Below, piece after piece: positions 1 through 6,762 of a stretch of DNA of 19,828 nt (position 1 is its first letter; the number at the start of each line of letters is the position of its first letter). A program made the translations under genes and the position numbers. The notes beneath the pieces are model-generated. The model was not told the DNA's origin and ran no database searches. It was given only the letters and a program-made list of their open reading frames with translations. The DNA is from JAYQUR01 sp038133505. Lineage in GTDB: Bacteria; Pseudomonadota; Alphaproteobacteria; MPNO01; UBA830. The stretch is taken from assembly GCA_038133505.1 (NCBI GenBank), contig JAYPTI010000045.1, forward strand, positions 1-19,828. The letters run 5' to 3'.

Positions 1-435
1 GTCCAGGGCGCAGCCTTCAACTGGCGGTTCTGGAAGTCCGGCTACGAGCGCTGGTTCCAGGGCGACAAGCCGTTCGCGAAGGCAGTCGTCCAGGTCGGCT
101 ACTTCAAGGATACGGATCTGCCCGACGTCCCGATGCTGGGCGACGTGGCCGATGCGAAGTACAAGCCGATGATCAATTTCGTCGGCACGCTCGGCCTAAT
201 CGGCCGCGGCCTCGCGGCGCCGGCGGGAACGCCGAAGGAAGCCGTCGACGTCATGCGCGCGGCCTGGAACAAGATGATCTCGGACAAGGCCTTCATGGCA
301 GATGCCGAAAAGCGCAAGCTGCGAATCATCTCGTCCTCCGGCGAGGAGGTCGAGAAGGTCGTCCGCGACGCGCTGGACAACGCCAAGCCGGAAGTCGTGG
401 CCGAGGCCAGCAAGATGATCTACGGCAAGAAATAG
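1..435 (+). CDS. TctC/Bug-family periplasmic solute-binding protein, C-terminal part
   Basis: The reading frame is open from the first base and ends with TAG at 433-435, leaving the last 144 residues. The family is the extracytoplasmic receptor of tripartite tricarboxylate transporters (TctC or Bug proteins), usually about 320 residues, so more than half of the protein lies upstream. Visible family features are the segment around VGTLGLIGRGLAAPAGTPKE, the helix with AAWNKMISDKAF, and an ending made of charged helices and MIYGKK. Such receptors bind small carboxylates in the periplasm and pass them to a TctA/TctB-type permease, which is not in this window. A strong terminator follows after 25 bases, so this is the last gene of its unit. 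The ligand cannot be read from the fragment. Family assignment is by sequence recognition only. Confidence 0.75.
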   Translation, partial: VQGAAFNWRFWKSGYERWFQGDKPFAKAVVQVGYFKDTDLPDVPMLGDVADAKYKPMINFVGTLGLIGRGLAAPAGTPKEAVDVMRAAWNKMISDKAFMADAEKRKLRIISSSGEEVEKVVRDALDNAKPEVVAEASKMIYGKK

Positions 436-460
436 CAGGATAGAAAACCTGCGATTTCAG

Positions 461-486
461 CGGCCCTCCCTTTCCGGGGAGGGCCG
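461..486 (+). terminator. Strong hairpin terminator after the binding-protein gene
   Basis: A perfect 10-bp GC-rich stem (461-470 paired with 477-486) surrounds the loop tttccg and is followed by GTTTC. It sits 25 bases after the TAG of the solute-binding protein. The downstream T-run is short, so it may be only moderately efficient. Confidence 0.75.
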
Positions 487-492
487 TTTCGC

Positions 493-498
493 TATAAT
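493..498 (+). promoter_or_regulatory. Candidate -10 box of the amidohydrolase-VOC unit
   Basis: A perfect TATAAT lies 7 bases after the preceding terminator. The best -35 at 16-bp spacing is tttccg in the terminator loop, which is weak. Transcription from here would begin near 505. An ATG at 497 could then not be on the message, and the start at 539 would be the real one. This is inferred from position and motif. Confidence 0.4.
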
Positions 499-538
499 GG
501 GCCCAGGGAAAAGACAGCGGGACGAGACAGTAAGCGAC

Positions 539-1690
539 ATGACGATCTACAAGTACAATTCTGCGGACAATCACATCGACCAGCGCTGGGTTCCGGCCAA
601 TCTGTGGCAGGACCGCGTCGCCGAGAAGTTCAAGTCGGCCGCGCCGAAAGTCGTGGAGCACGACGGCGCCTGGGTCTGGGAATGGGAAGGCCGGATATTC
701 AGCGGCCGGGACGGCGGCGCCGCCGATAGCCCCGACAACCGCAAGACCCTCGAATCCTATTACGGCAAGTACGCCGACGATCTGCCCGACGGCTGCCTGC
801 CGCCCGCCGACCCCGAAATCATCCTGAAGCACATGGATATGGCGGGCATCTGGGCCTATGTCGGCTACGCGTCCGTCCGGAAATGGGAAATCGCCGACCG
901 CGCACTCCGCCACGAGGTTCATCGCGTCTACAACGACTGGATGATGGAACTCAACGCGGTCCATCCGGATCGCCTGCTGATGCTGCCGATCATGCCGGTG
1001 TTCGAGCCGGACGCGGCGCTCGCGGAACTCGAGCGGATGAAGGCGCTGGGCTGCAAGGCCGTCGAATTCCCCGTCGCCGACGCCGCCGAAGAAATGTACC
1101 ACCCGTGCTGGGAGCCCTTCTGGTCCGCCTGCGAGGACGGCAATGTCACGGTTTGCAGCCATATCGGCGACCGTGCGGGCGCGCCCTATCCGGCGGTCGA
1201 GCATGGCGTGCGCATGGCTTACTTCTCCTGCGTGCCCTTCAGCGCGGCAAAGCCGATCTCGCAGCTCGCCTACTCGGGCGCGCTGATGCGGCATCCCAAG
1301 CTGCGCTACAACTACGGCGAATGCCGCGCCGGCTGGGCGCCGATGCTGCTGCAGTGGATGGACCGCCAGGCGGTCGAGCGCCCGGGACTGTTCGCGGACA
1401 CGGGCCTCAAGGAGATGCCGAGCGAGTACGTCAAACGCCAGGTGACGATCACCTACGAGGAGGACTACGTCGCCGGCATGATGCTCCAGCATCCCGAGTC
1501 GGGGATGGCCGATATCCTCATGTGGGGCGCCGACTATCCCCACGGCCAGGGCGTCTGGCCCGATGCCGACGCGGTGATGGACAAGACCTTTGCCGGGATC
1601 GATCCCGACGTCCGCAAGCGCGTAGTCTTTGACCGCTGCCTCGAAATGTTCCACCTTCAGGGACCAGAACCGTCCCAGATCGCGGCCTGA
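539..1690 (+). CDS. Amidohydrolase family 2 (ACMSD-like TIM-barrel) hydrolase or decarboxylase
   Basis: This is a 383-residue protein of the amidohydrolase-2 superfamily, a metal-dependent TIM barrel that includes ACMSD-type decarboxylases and lactone or amide hydrolases. Visible sites are the N-terminal metal-binding region SADNHID (residues 8-14, His12), a conserved His208 in VCSHIGDR, and the strand-8 aspartate Asp332 in MWGADYPHGQGVWPDA, which is the family's usual active-site acid. An in-frame ATG at 497 would add 14 residues but overlaps a TATAAT box, and the homologous part begins right after 539, so 539 was chosen. The stop is 22 bases before the VOC gene, and the two form one unit. 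The substrate is unknown. Paralogues of this type are common in catabolic regions near TctC receptors, as here. Confidence 0.85.
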   Translation: MTIYKYNSADNHIDQRWVPANLWQDRVAEKFKSAAPKVVEHDGAWVWEWEGRIFSGRDGGAADSPDNRKTLESYYGKYADDLPDGCLPPADPEIILKHMDMAGIWAYVGYASVRKWEIADRALRHEVHRVYNDWMMELNAVHPDRLLMLPIMPVFEPDAALAELERMKALGCKAVEFPVADAAEEMYHPCWEPFWSACEDGNVTVCSHIGDRAGAPYPAVEHGVRMAYFSCVPFSAAKPISQLAYSGALMRHPKLRYNYGECRAGWAPMLLQWMDRQAVERPGLFADTGLKEMPSEYVKRQVTITYEEDYVAGMMLQHPESGMADILMWGADYPHGQGVWPDADAVMDKTFAGIDPDVRKRVVFDRCLEMFHLQGPEPSQIAA

Positions 1691-1712
1691 GCCGCCTATC
1701 AGGAGAAAGACC

Positions 1713-2216
1713 ATGGCCAAGCTTCGTCACATCGCCCTTTCCGTTCCGGACCCCGAAAAGGCCGCAGACTTCTACTGCGAGGCCTTCGACATGCAGCGCG
1801 TCGGCAAGACCGACTCGCCGCTGGCCAAAGGCTGCTACGTCTCCGACGGCGTCATCACGCTCGCGCTGCTCGACTACAAGACCGACGAATGGGCGGGCTA
1901 CGTCGAGGGCGAGGACGAGCGCGGCAAGGACTGGATCGGTATCCATCACATCGGCTTCTGGGTCGACGACATCGACGAGACCGAAGCGAAGATCGAAAAG
2001 GCCGGCGGAAAGTACTTCCAGGGCCGTCCCGGCAAGGACGACGATACCGCGTTCTACGAGATGAAGTTCCGCGATCCGATGGGCAACATCGTCGACGCCA
2101 CGCATCTCGGCTGGGGCGGATCGGTGAAGGACGTCGTTGCCGCCGACGAGGTCGAGCGCCAGAAGCAGGAAAAGAAGATGGCCAAACGCATCGCCGCGAC
2201 CCAGGCCGTCGAATAG
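1713..2216 (+). CDS. VOC-superfamily (glyoxalase/bleomycin resistance fold) protein
   Basis: This is a 167-residue protein of the vicinal oxygen chelate fold. Two beta-alpha-beta modules are visible. The first starts at RHIALSVPDPEKAADFYCEAF (residues 5-25) and the second at IHHIGFWVDDIDE (residues 77-89), ending in the typical FRDPMGNIVD (119-128). Likely metal ligands are His6, His79 and Glu116, by analogy with glyoxalase I. The last 25 residues are a charged lysine- and glutamate-rich tail outside the fold. The start is set by AGGAG at 1701-1705, 7 bases before the ATG. An upstream in-frame ATG at 1629 lies inside the amidohydrolase gene and is rejected. It probably acts on the same pathway as the amidohydrolase. 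Lyase, isomerase and dioxygenase activities are all possible. Confidence 0.85.
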   Translation: MAKLRHIALSVPDPEKAADFYCEAFDMQRVGKTDSPLAKGCYVSDGVITLALLDYKTDEWAGYVEGEDERGKDWIGIHHIGFWVDDIDETEAKIEKAGGKYFQGRPGKDDDTAFYEMKFRDPMGNIVDATHLGWGGSVKDVVAADEVERQKQEKKMAKRIAATQAVE

Positions 2217-2257
2217 CCGGTCGCCCCGCGAGGGGAACTCAATACCGATGAAAAACG

Positions 2258-2286
2258 AAACGGCGCCTCCCGGTGGGGCGCCGTTT
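2258..2286. terminator. Bidirectional terminator between the VOC gene and tRNA-Pro
   Basis: A perfect 10-bp stem (2258-2267 with 2277-2286) has a 9-base loop. It is followed on the plus strand by TTTTG-like sequence and on the minus strand by TTTCGTTTTT. It lies 41 bases after the VOC stop and 4 bases beyond the CCA end of the minus-strand tRNA, so it can end both transcripts. Confidence 0.85.
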
Positions 2287-2290
2287 TGCT

Positions 2291-2367
2291 TGGTCGGGGC
2301 GGACGGATTCGAACCGCCGACCCTCTGCTCCCAAAGCAGATGCGCTACCAGGCTGCGCTACGCCCCG
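2291..2367 (-). tRNA. tRNA-Pro, anticodon TGG
   Basis: A complete 77-nt cloverleaf on the minus strand has the encoded CCA at 2293-2291. The 7-bp acceptor stem pairs CGGGGCG (2367-2361) with CGCCCCG (2301-2295), with A as discriminator base. The anticodon stem is TCTGC/GCAGA around the loop TTTGGGA, giving anticodon TGG, which reads proline CCN codons. The T arm has the standard GGTTCGAATCC core. No integrase or att duplication is visible beside it. Confidence 0.97.
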
Positions 2368-2379
2368 ACCGCGGCGTCA

Positions 2380-2408
2380 TAGATACGGCGGCCTTGCATG
2401 GCGCGCAA
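2380..2408 (-). promoter_or_regulatory. Candidate promoter of tRNA-Pro
   Basis: On the minus strand, TTGCGC (2408-2403) and TATCTA (2385-2380) are separated by 17 bp and end 12 bases before the tRNA 5' end. The -35 matches sigma-70 only in part. The call rests on spacing and position. Confidence 0.35.
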
Positions 2409-2488
2409 GAATCCGATGCAAGTGGTAATCGTTGACGCCGGACCCTTGTCTTTCCTAACATTCGCCGCAAGAGCGACCGGATAATCGG

Positions 2489-3610
2489 ATGAGCACCGAA
2501 AGACCTCTGAACCCGCCCTTTCGCGCCGAGCACATCGGCAGCCTGCTGCGGCCCCAGGAACTTATCGACGCGCGCGTATCCTTCGAAGACGGCGACATCG
2601 ACGCCGACGAGCTGCGCGAACTCGAGGACATCGCGATCCGCGATGCCGTCCACCTGCAGGAGGACGTCGGGCTCGAGGTCGTGACGGACGGCGAATTCCG
2701 CCGGCACACCTACTTCTCGCATTTCTTCGAAAGCATGGCGCCGCTCGAATTCGACCGGAATGCCGAAAAGGGCTGGGACTACACGAACGACAAGGGCGAA
2801 ACCGTGGGCGCCGCCCGCGTGAAGATCGATCACCGCATTCTCTGGCAGAAGCCGGTGAACGCAGACGACTTCACCTTCGTCGACGAGCTGACCAGCCAGA
2901 CCGTGAAAGTCACCCTGCCCGGCCCCTGCGTCCTCCACTTCTTCGGCGGCGCGGGCAACATCAGCAAGATCGTCTACGACGACATGGATCTGTTCTGGGA
3001 GGACATCGTCGACGCCTATCACAACGAGCTTGCCGCGCTCGACGAGGCCGGATGCGAATACGTCCAGCTCGACGAAACGGCGCTCGCGAAGTTCTCGGAC
3101 CCGAACATCCAGGCCGCGCTGAGCGCCCGCGGCGACGACTGGAAGGACCTTCTGAAGCTCTATGCCGGGATCATCAACCGCGTGCTGGAAGGCCGGCCCG
3201 AAGGAATGCACATCGGCATCCATCTGTGCCGCGGCAACAAGCAGAGCTACTGGCAGGCCGAGGGCGGCTACGACCTGGTGGCGGATACGCTGTTCAACGA
3301 GGTGAACGCCGACTGCTATTTTCTCGAATACGACTCGCCGCGCGCCGGCGACTTCTCGCCGCTGAAGATGCTGCCGAAGAACAAGACCGCGGTGCTCGGC
3401 CTCGTTTCGACGAAAACGGCCGAGCTCGAATCCTCGGACGAATTGAAGAAGCGGATCGAGGAAGCGTCGAAATTCACCGACCTCGACAATCTGGCGCTGA
3501 GCCCGCAATGCGGTTTCGCCAGCGACCACCTCGGCAACATGATCACGCTGGACGACCAGATCGCGAAGCTGAAGCTGGTCGTCGATACCGCAAAGGCGGT
3601 CTGGGGCTAG
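2489..3610 (+). CDS. Stand-alone MetE C-terminal-domain-like (cobalamin-independent) methyltransferase family protein
   Basis: The 373-residue protein matches the catalytic C-terminal barrel of cobalamin-independent methionine synthase, but lacks the N-terminal duplicated barrel of full MetE (about 750 residues). The zinc site of the family is intact: His245 and Cys247 in GIHLCRGN, Glu280 in FLEYDSPR, and Cys341 in LSPQCGFA. The N-terminal FRAEHIGSLLRP and DGEFRR segments are also typical. Such short proteins include archaeal core methionine synthases and epoxyalkane:coenzyme M transferase relatives, and many are annotated as 5-methyltetrahydropteroyltriglutamate-homocysteine methyltransferase. 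The thiol acceptor and methyl or alkyl donor cannot be told here. The ATG at 2489 is the first possible start and has only a weak ribosome binding site. Its stop is 10 bases from the convergent gpt gene, with no clear terminator between. Confidence 0.8.
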   Translation: MSTERPLNPPFRAEHIGSLLRPQELIDARVSFEDGDIDADELRELEDIAIRDAVHLQEDVGLEVVTDGEFRRHTYFSHFFESMAPLEFDRNAEKGWDYTNDKGETVGAARVKIDHRILWQKPVNADDFTFVDELTSQTVKVTLPGPCVLHFFGGAGNISKIVYDDMDLFWEDIVDAYHNELAALDEAGCEYVQLDETALAKFSDPNIQAALSARGDDWKDLLKLYAGIINRVLEGRPEGMHIGIHLCRGNKQSYWQAEGGYDLVADTLFNEVNADCYFLEYDSPRAGDFSPLKMLPKNKTAVLGLVSTKTAELESSDELKKRIEEASKFTDLDNLALSPQCGFASDHLGNMITLDDQIAKLKLVVDTAKAVWG

Positions 3611-3620
3611 AAGCTCTCCG

Positions 3621-4127
3621 TCACTCCGCCGCGTCCGACGCGTCGCGGTTCGGCATGTTGGCGATCGGCTCGACGAACTGAAGCTCCGTATCCCACGGGA
3701 AGAAGATCCAGGTGTCCTGGCTAACTTCGGTGACGAAGCTGTCGACCAGCGGCCGTCCTTCGGGCTTCGCGTAAACCGTCGCGAGATGCGCCTTGGGCAG
3801 CATCTCGCGGACGATCCGCGCCGTCTTGCCGGTATCGACGAGGTCGTCGACGATCAACATCCCCTCGCCGTCGCGGTCGTCCGACACGGGCTTGAGGATG
3901 TTCATCGTGCCCTGGTCCTGATGCTCGTAGGACGAGACGCAGACGGTGTCGATCAACCGCACCTCCAGCTCGCGCGCCACGATCGCGGCCGGGACGAGGC
4001 CGCCGCGCGTCACCGCGATGACGCTGCGCCACGGACCGCCGGACGCAAGCCGCCACGCCAGCGCTTTCGCATCCCGATGCAGCTGGTCCCACGAGACCGG
4101 GAAGGCCTTCTGATACGGATTCGACAT
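3621..4127 (-). CDS. gpt: Xanthine-guanine phosphoribosyltransferase
   Basis: This 168-residue protein closely resembles E. coli Gpt (152 residues) along its length. It transfers the phosphoribosyl group of PRPP to guanine, xanthine or hypoxanthine in purine salvage and is cytoplasmic or membrane-associated. Visible sites are VTRGGLVPA (39-47), the DTVCVSSYEH segment (60-69), the PRPP-binding loop LIVDDLVDTGKTA (91-103), KPEGRPLVD (121-129) and the purine-contacting QDTWIFFPWD (137-146). A C-terminal extension of about 15 residues ends in DASDAAE. A GGGCAGGG-type ribosome binding site precedes the ATG. The 268 bases from 4128 to 4395 separate it from the divergent DUF2461 gene and should hold both promoters, but I could not pick a convincing one. 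Confidence 0.93.
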   Translation of the reverse strand: MSNPYQKAFPVSWDQLHRDAKALAWRLASGGPWRSVIAVTRGGLVPAAIVARELEVRLIDTVCVSSYEHQDQGTMNILKPVSDDRDGEGMLIVDDLVDTGKTARIVREMLPKAHLATVYAKPEGRPLVDSFVTEVSQDTWIFFPWDTELQFVEPIANMPNRDASDAAE

Positions 4128-4395
4128 CGCCCTGCCCTTATTCGTTGTTTCGATCCCTTACCAATAATGCGGCGCTTCGCGGCTGGCAACGCACGGGTCC
4201 GCAAGAACACTGATCCGCGGCCCGGCCGACTGCGTAACAATTCGGTCAAGGCTCTTTGACATGGCGGCCCCCTTCCCCACCACGTTCGGGGTCCGCTGCC
4301 GGATGCCCAGTCCTTGCGGTTCGCCGACAGGCCGGGCGTTTCGGTGCCGGGACACCGTCTTACGCCGGACGGATGCCTGCGCTACCATCGCCGTC

Positions 4396-5160
4396 ATGAC
4401 AAAGACGCTCGAATTTCCGGACGACGTCCGGCCCGACTTCCAGGGGTTCTCGAAGGAAGCCTTCGGCTTCCTCGACGGGCTCAAGCGAAACAACGACCGC
4501 GCCTGGTTTACGGATCGCAAGGCGCTCTACGATGCCGAGGTGAAGTTCCAGATGGAATGCCTGCTCGGCAAGTTCGCGCCGTCGCGCGGGCCGTCCGCGC
4601 TGCCGGTGCGCGGCGACCCGAAGCGCGGCATGTTCCGCGTCTATCGCGACGTGCGGTTTGCCAAGGACAAGCAGCCTTACAAGTCGCATGCCGGCGCCGT
4701 TCTCAGCCGGACCGGCGGGCGCGGCGAAGCCGGCATCGTCTATATCCACATCGAGCCGGGAGCGTGCTTCGTCTCGGCCGGGTTCTATGCGCCCGACCGC
4801 GATTTCCTGACGGCCTGGCGCAACCGGATGGCGCAGGACCCGGACGGGTTTCTCGACACCGTCGCGCCCTTTTCCGGAAAGCGCAGCAAGTATGTGCTGC
4901 GCCACCGCGGCGCGCTCAAGACGCTGCCGCGCGGCTTCAGCGAACACGCCGAGAGCCCTGTCGCCGAATTTTTGAAATGGAAACACTTCCTGATCGCCCG
5001 AACGGTGACCGACAGGCAGGCGCAGAGCCGCCAGCTGATCGAGATCGTGCGCGAGACCGCCGAAGCCGCGATCCCGCTGCTCAACTACGGCTGGGATATC
5101 TACGAAACGATGCTCGACGCCGACCCGAGGCGGCACATGCGCACCGCGGAAGAAAGCTGA
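4396..5160 (+). CDS. DUF2461 (TIGR02453) family protein
   Basis: This is a 254-residue protein of the DUF2461 family, found widely in bacteria and of unknown biochemical role. Hallmarks are the N-terminal FLDGLKRNNDRAWFTDRKALYD, the central FRVYRDVRFAKDKQPYKSHAG, and the later tryptophan-rich segment FLKWKHFLIAR. An in-frame ATG at 4261 would add 45 residues with arginine- and cysteine-rich composition unlike the family, and the conserved part starts close to 4396, so 4396 was chosen. No signal peptide or membrane segment is seen. It appears to be a single-gene unit. The hairpin at 5172-5187 just after the stop has only a 2-base gap between its arms and no T-run. Confidence 0.82.
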   Translation: MTKTLEFPDDVRPDFQGFSKEAFGFLDGLKRNNDRAWFTDRKALYDAEVKFQMECLLGKFAPSRGPSALPVRGDPKRGMFRVYRDVRFAKDKQPYKSHAGAVLSRTGGRGEAGIVYIHIEPGACFVSAGFYAPDRDFLTAWRNRMAQDPDGFLDTVAPFSGKRSKYVLRHRGALKTLPRGFSEHAESPVAEFLKWKHFLIARTVTDRQAQSRQLIEIVRETAEAAIPLLNYGWDIYETMLDADPRRHMRTAEES

Positions 5161-5225
5161 TTTCGCCGATAGGCCGCCGAGGCGGCCCCGGTCTATTTCT
5201 ATCGATCGGCGCCGGATAAAAAAAT

Positions 5226-5250
5226 GGCGGCCCGGATACGCTGGGCCGCC
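5226..5250 (-). terminator. Intrinsic terminator of the small minus-strand gene
   Basis: An 8-bp GC stem (5226-5233 with 5243-5250) is followed on the minus strand by ATTTTTTTA (seven A on the plus strand at 5218-5224). It lies 23 bases after the stop of the 52-residue ORF. On the plus strand the flank is GATAAAACC, so the orientation is clearly minus. Confidence 0.8.
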
Positions 5251-5273
5251 GATAAAACCGTCCGGGGTTGGCG

Positions 5274-5432
5274 TCAGACGGTCTTAGAACTCGTGTGGAT
5301 CACGACAGGGGGCGCCGAATGGGCAGACGTATCGCTAACGTCCCGTTCGGTTGCCATGACGTGGCTAACCGCCGCGACCGACAGCAACGCGGCCATCGCG
5401 ATTACAATCATCCTGTCCAGATATTTCGACAT
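5274..5432 (-). CDS. Small exported peptide (52 aa), function unknown
   Basis: The ORF starts at ATG 5432-5430 (MSKYLDRMIVIAMAALLSVA), 5 bases after CAGG on the minus strand. Residues 7-26 form one hydrophobic helix ending in SHVMA, which fits either a signal peptide cleaved before TERD or a single membrane anchor. The remaining 26 residues are polar, rich in serine, threonine and valine, with no cysteine, so it is not a lipoprotein. A longer ORF in the same frame (from 5543) lacks a plausible start. The clear terminator 23 bases downstream supports a real transcription unit. I do not recognise the family. It is divergent from the aromatic-degradation operon, and the shared 209-base region may carry control for both. 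Confidence 0.6.
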   Translation of the reverse strand: MSKYLDRMIVIAMAALLSVAAVSHVMATERDVSDTSAHSAPPVVIHTSSKTV

Positions 5433-5641
5433 GCCAACCTGCCTATCCTTGAACCTGATGTTAAGAAAGCAAAAAGCATGCCACGAAACCGAATCCATAT
5501 ATTTCAGACGGTTAGCGAGACGCCGATCCGCGACTTGTTTCAAATTGTAAATAATCCCGACACAGAAACGCCAATTCGGCGATTTCAGACCCTCGTGTCC
5601 GGTGGCATGATCGGACGGGACTCAACGAGGAGAAAATTCCC

Positions 5642-6703
5642 ATGACGGACAGCGAAACCGGAATCGTCGGCGGCGTGTGCATGGCCCATGCGCCGCAGTT
5701 CTTCACGCTGCCCGAAACCGAGGACAAGGCGACCGTCGAACGAGTCCACGCCCTTGCCCGCGAAAACGGCGAACGGCTGAAGGCGCTGGCGCCCGACGTC
5801 GCCATCGTCGTCGCCAACGACCACGCCAACCAGTTCCTGCTCCACTGCGTTCCCTCCTTCGCGCTGCATCACGGCAAGGAGGCGGTCGGCCATTTCGCCG
5901 GGCGCGACTTCCGCTTCGACGTCGACAGCGATTCGGCGCGGTCGCTGATCCGCTATCTGCAGGACGAAAAGTTCGATCCCGCCTTCACGAGCAACGCGGC
6001 GCTGGATTACGCGTTCGGCATTCCGCTGACGTTTCTCGGCTGGGACGGGCCGGTCATCCCGCTCTACGTCAACGCCTACGTGCCGCCGCAGCCGAGCATC
6101 GAGCGCTGCTATCATCTCGGCCAGGCGATCGACCGGGGTCTCCGGCAGGCCGGCAAGCGGGCTGTCGTGATTGCGAGCGGCGGGCTGTCGCATTTCCCCG
6201 GCACGGAACGCTATGCAAGTCCGGCGACGGATTTCGATCTCAAGCTGATGAAGGAAGTCGGCTCGGGCAATCTCCGTTGGCTGCTGTCGCTCAGCGAACG
6301 GATGCTCGACGACACCGGCAACATCGAGCTCCGCTGCTGGGCCGCCGCTGCCGGCATGCTGGGCGAGCGCGTGCCTGACGCCATGTCGTTCGATCCGAGC
6401 TGGCACCACAATTACGCGACCTTCGCGTGGTGGTCGGATCGCGCGGCAGATGCCGCCGTGCCGCACTACCCCGCCGTCGACCCCGAACGGGTCGCGCTGA
6501 CCGACGCGCTGCACCGGATCGCGAACGACGCGGCCGAACGGCGCCGCTATCTCGACGACCGCGCCGCCTTCGCCTCCTCGGCGGGGCTGAGCGACGAGGA
6601 GACGTCCGCGCTGGTCGCGATGGACCCCGACGCCCTCGCCAAACTGAACATACATCCGTTCGTGCCGTTCATGGCGCGGCTGCATATCGAGCGGGAAGCC
6701 TAG
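5642..6703 (+). CDS. Class III extradiol ring-cleavage dioxygenase, LigB-LigA fusion
   Basis: This 353-residue non-heme iron(II) dioxygenase opens dihydroxylated (or amino-hydroxylated) rings next to the hydroxyl pair. Residues about 7-270 are the LigB domain. By comparison with LigB and MhpB, the iron ligands are His16 (MAHAPQ), His61 (ANDHANQ) and Glu229 (GNIELRCW), and the acid-base histidine is His184 (GGLSHFP). Residues about 285-350 form a LigA-type helical domain (GLSDEETSALVAMDPDALAK), giving the LigB-LigA order seen in gallate dioxygenase but in a shorter protein. The second conserved histidine of LigB and MhpB (in a DHG motif) is Tyr123 here (LDYAFGIP). GAGGAG at 5627-5632 precedes the ATG by 9 bases. 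It is the first gene of a four-gene catabolic operon. Substrate unknown. Confidence 0.87.
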   Translation: MTDSETGIVGGVCMAHAPQFFTLPETEDKATVERVHALARENGERLKALAPDVAIVVANDHANQFLLHCVPSFALHHGKEAVGHFAGRDFRFDVDSDSARSLIRYLQDEKFDPAFTSNAALDYAFGIPLTFLGWDGPVIPLYVNAYVPPQPSIERCYHLGQAIDRGLRQAGKRAVVIASGGLSHFPGTERYASPATDFDLKLMKEVGSGNLRWLLSLSERMLDDTGNIELRCWAAAAGMLGERVPDAMSFDPSWHHNYATFAWWSDRAADAAVPHYPAVDPERVALTDALHRIANDAAERRRYLDDRAAFASSAGLSDEETSALVAMDPDALAKLNIHPFVPFMARLHIEREA

Positions 6704-6762
6704 GACCGCTTGACCGCCCCCCTGCCCCGGCTAAATTGGGCGCTTCGGGAAAGAGAAAGAAC

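Noticed and set aside
326..1720. A 464-residue minus-strand ORF opposite the amidohydrolase gene, and similar long antisense ORFs opposite the MetE-like, FAD hydroxylase and Mo-subunit genes
   Set aside because: Long antisense ORFs are expected in GC-rich coding DNA. They show no family motif, no ribosome binding site, and the plus-strand frames carry clear conserved domains.
2291..2367. tRNA-Pro as an integration site of a mobile element
   Set aside because: No integrase, no repeat of the tRNA 3' end, and no change of composition is seen beside it.
4261..4395. N-terminal extension of the DUF2461 protein from ATG 4261
   Set aside because: Composition is arginine- and cysteine-rich and unlike the family. 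The conserved domain starts just after 4396.
5172..5187. Terminator after the DUF2461 gene (ggccgcc/ggcggcc)
   Set aside because: The arms are separated by only two bases and no T-run follows; it may be a chance palindrome.
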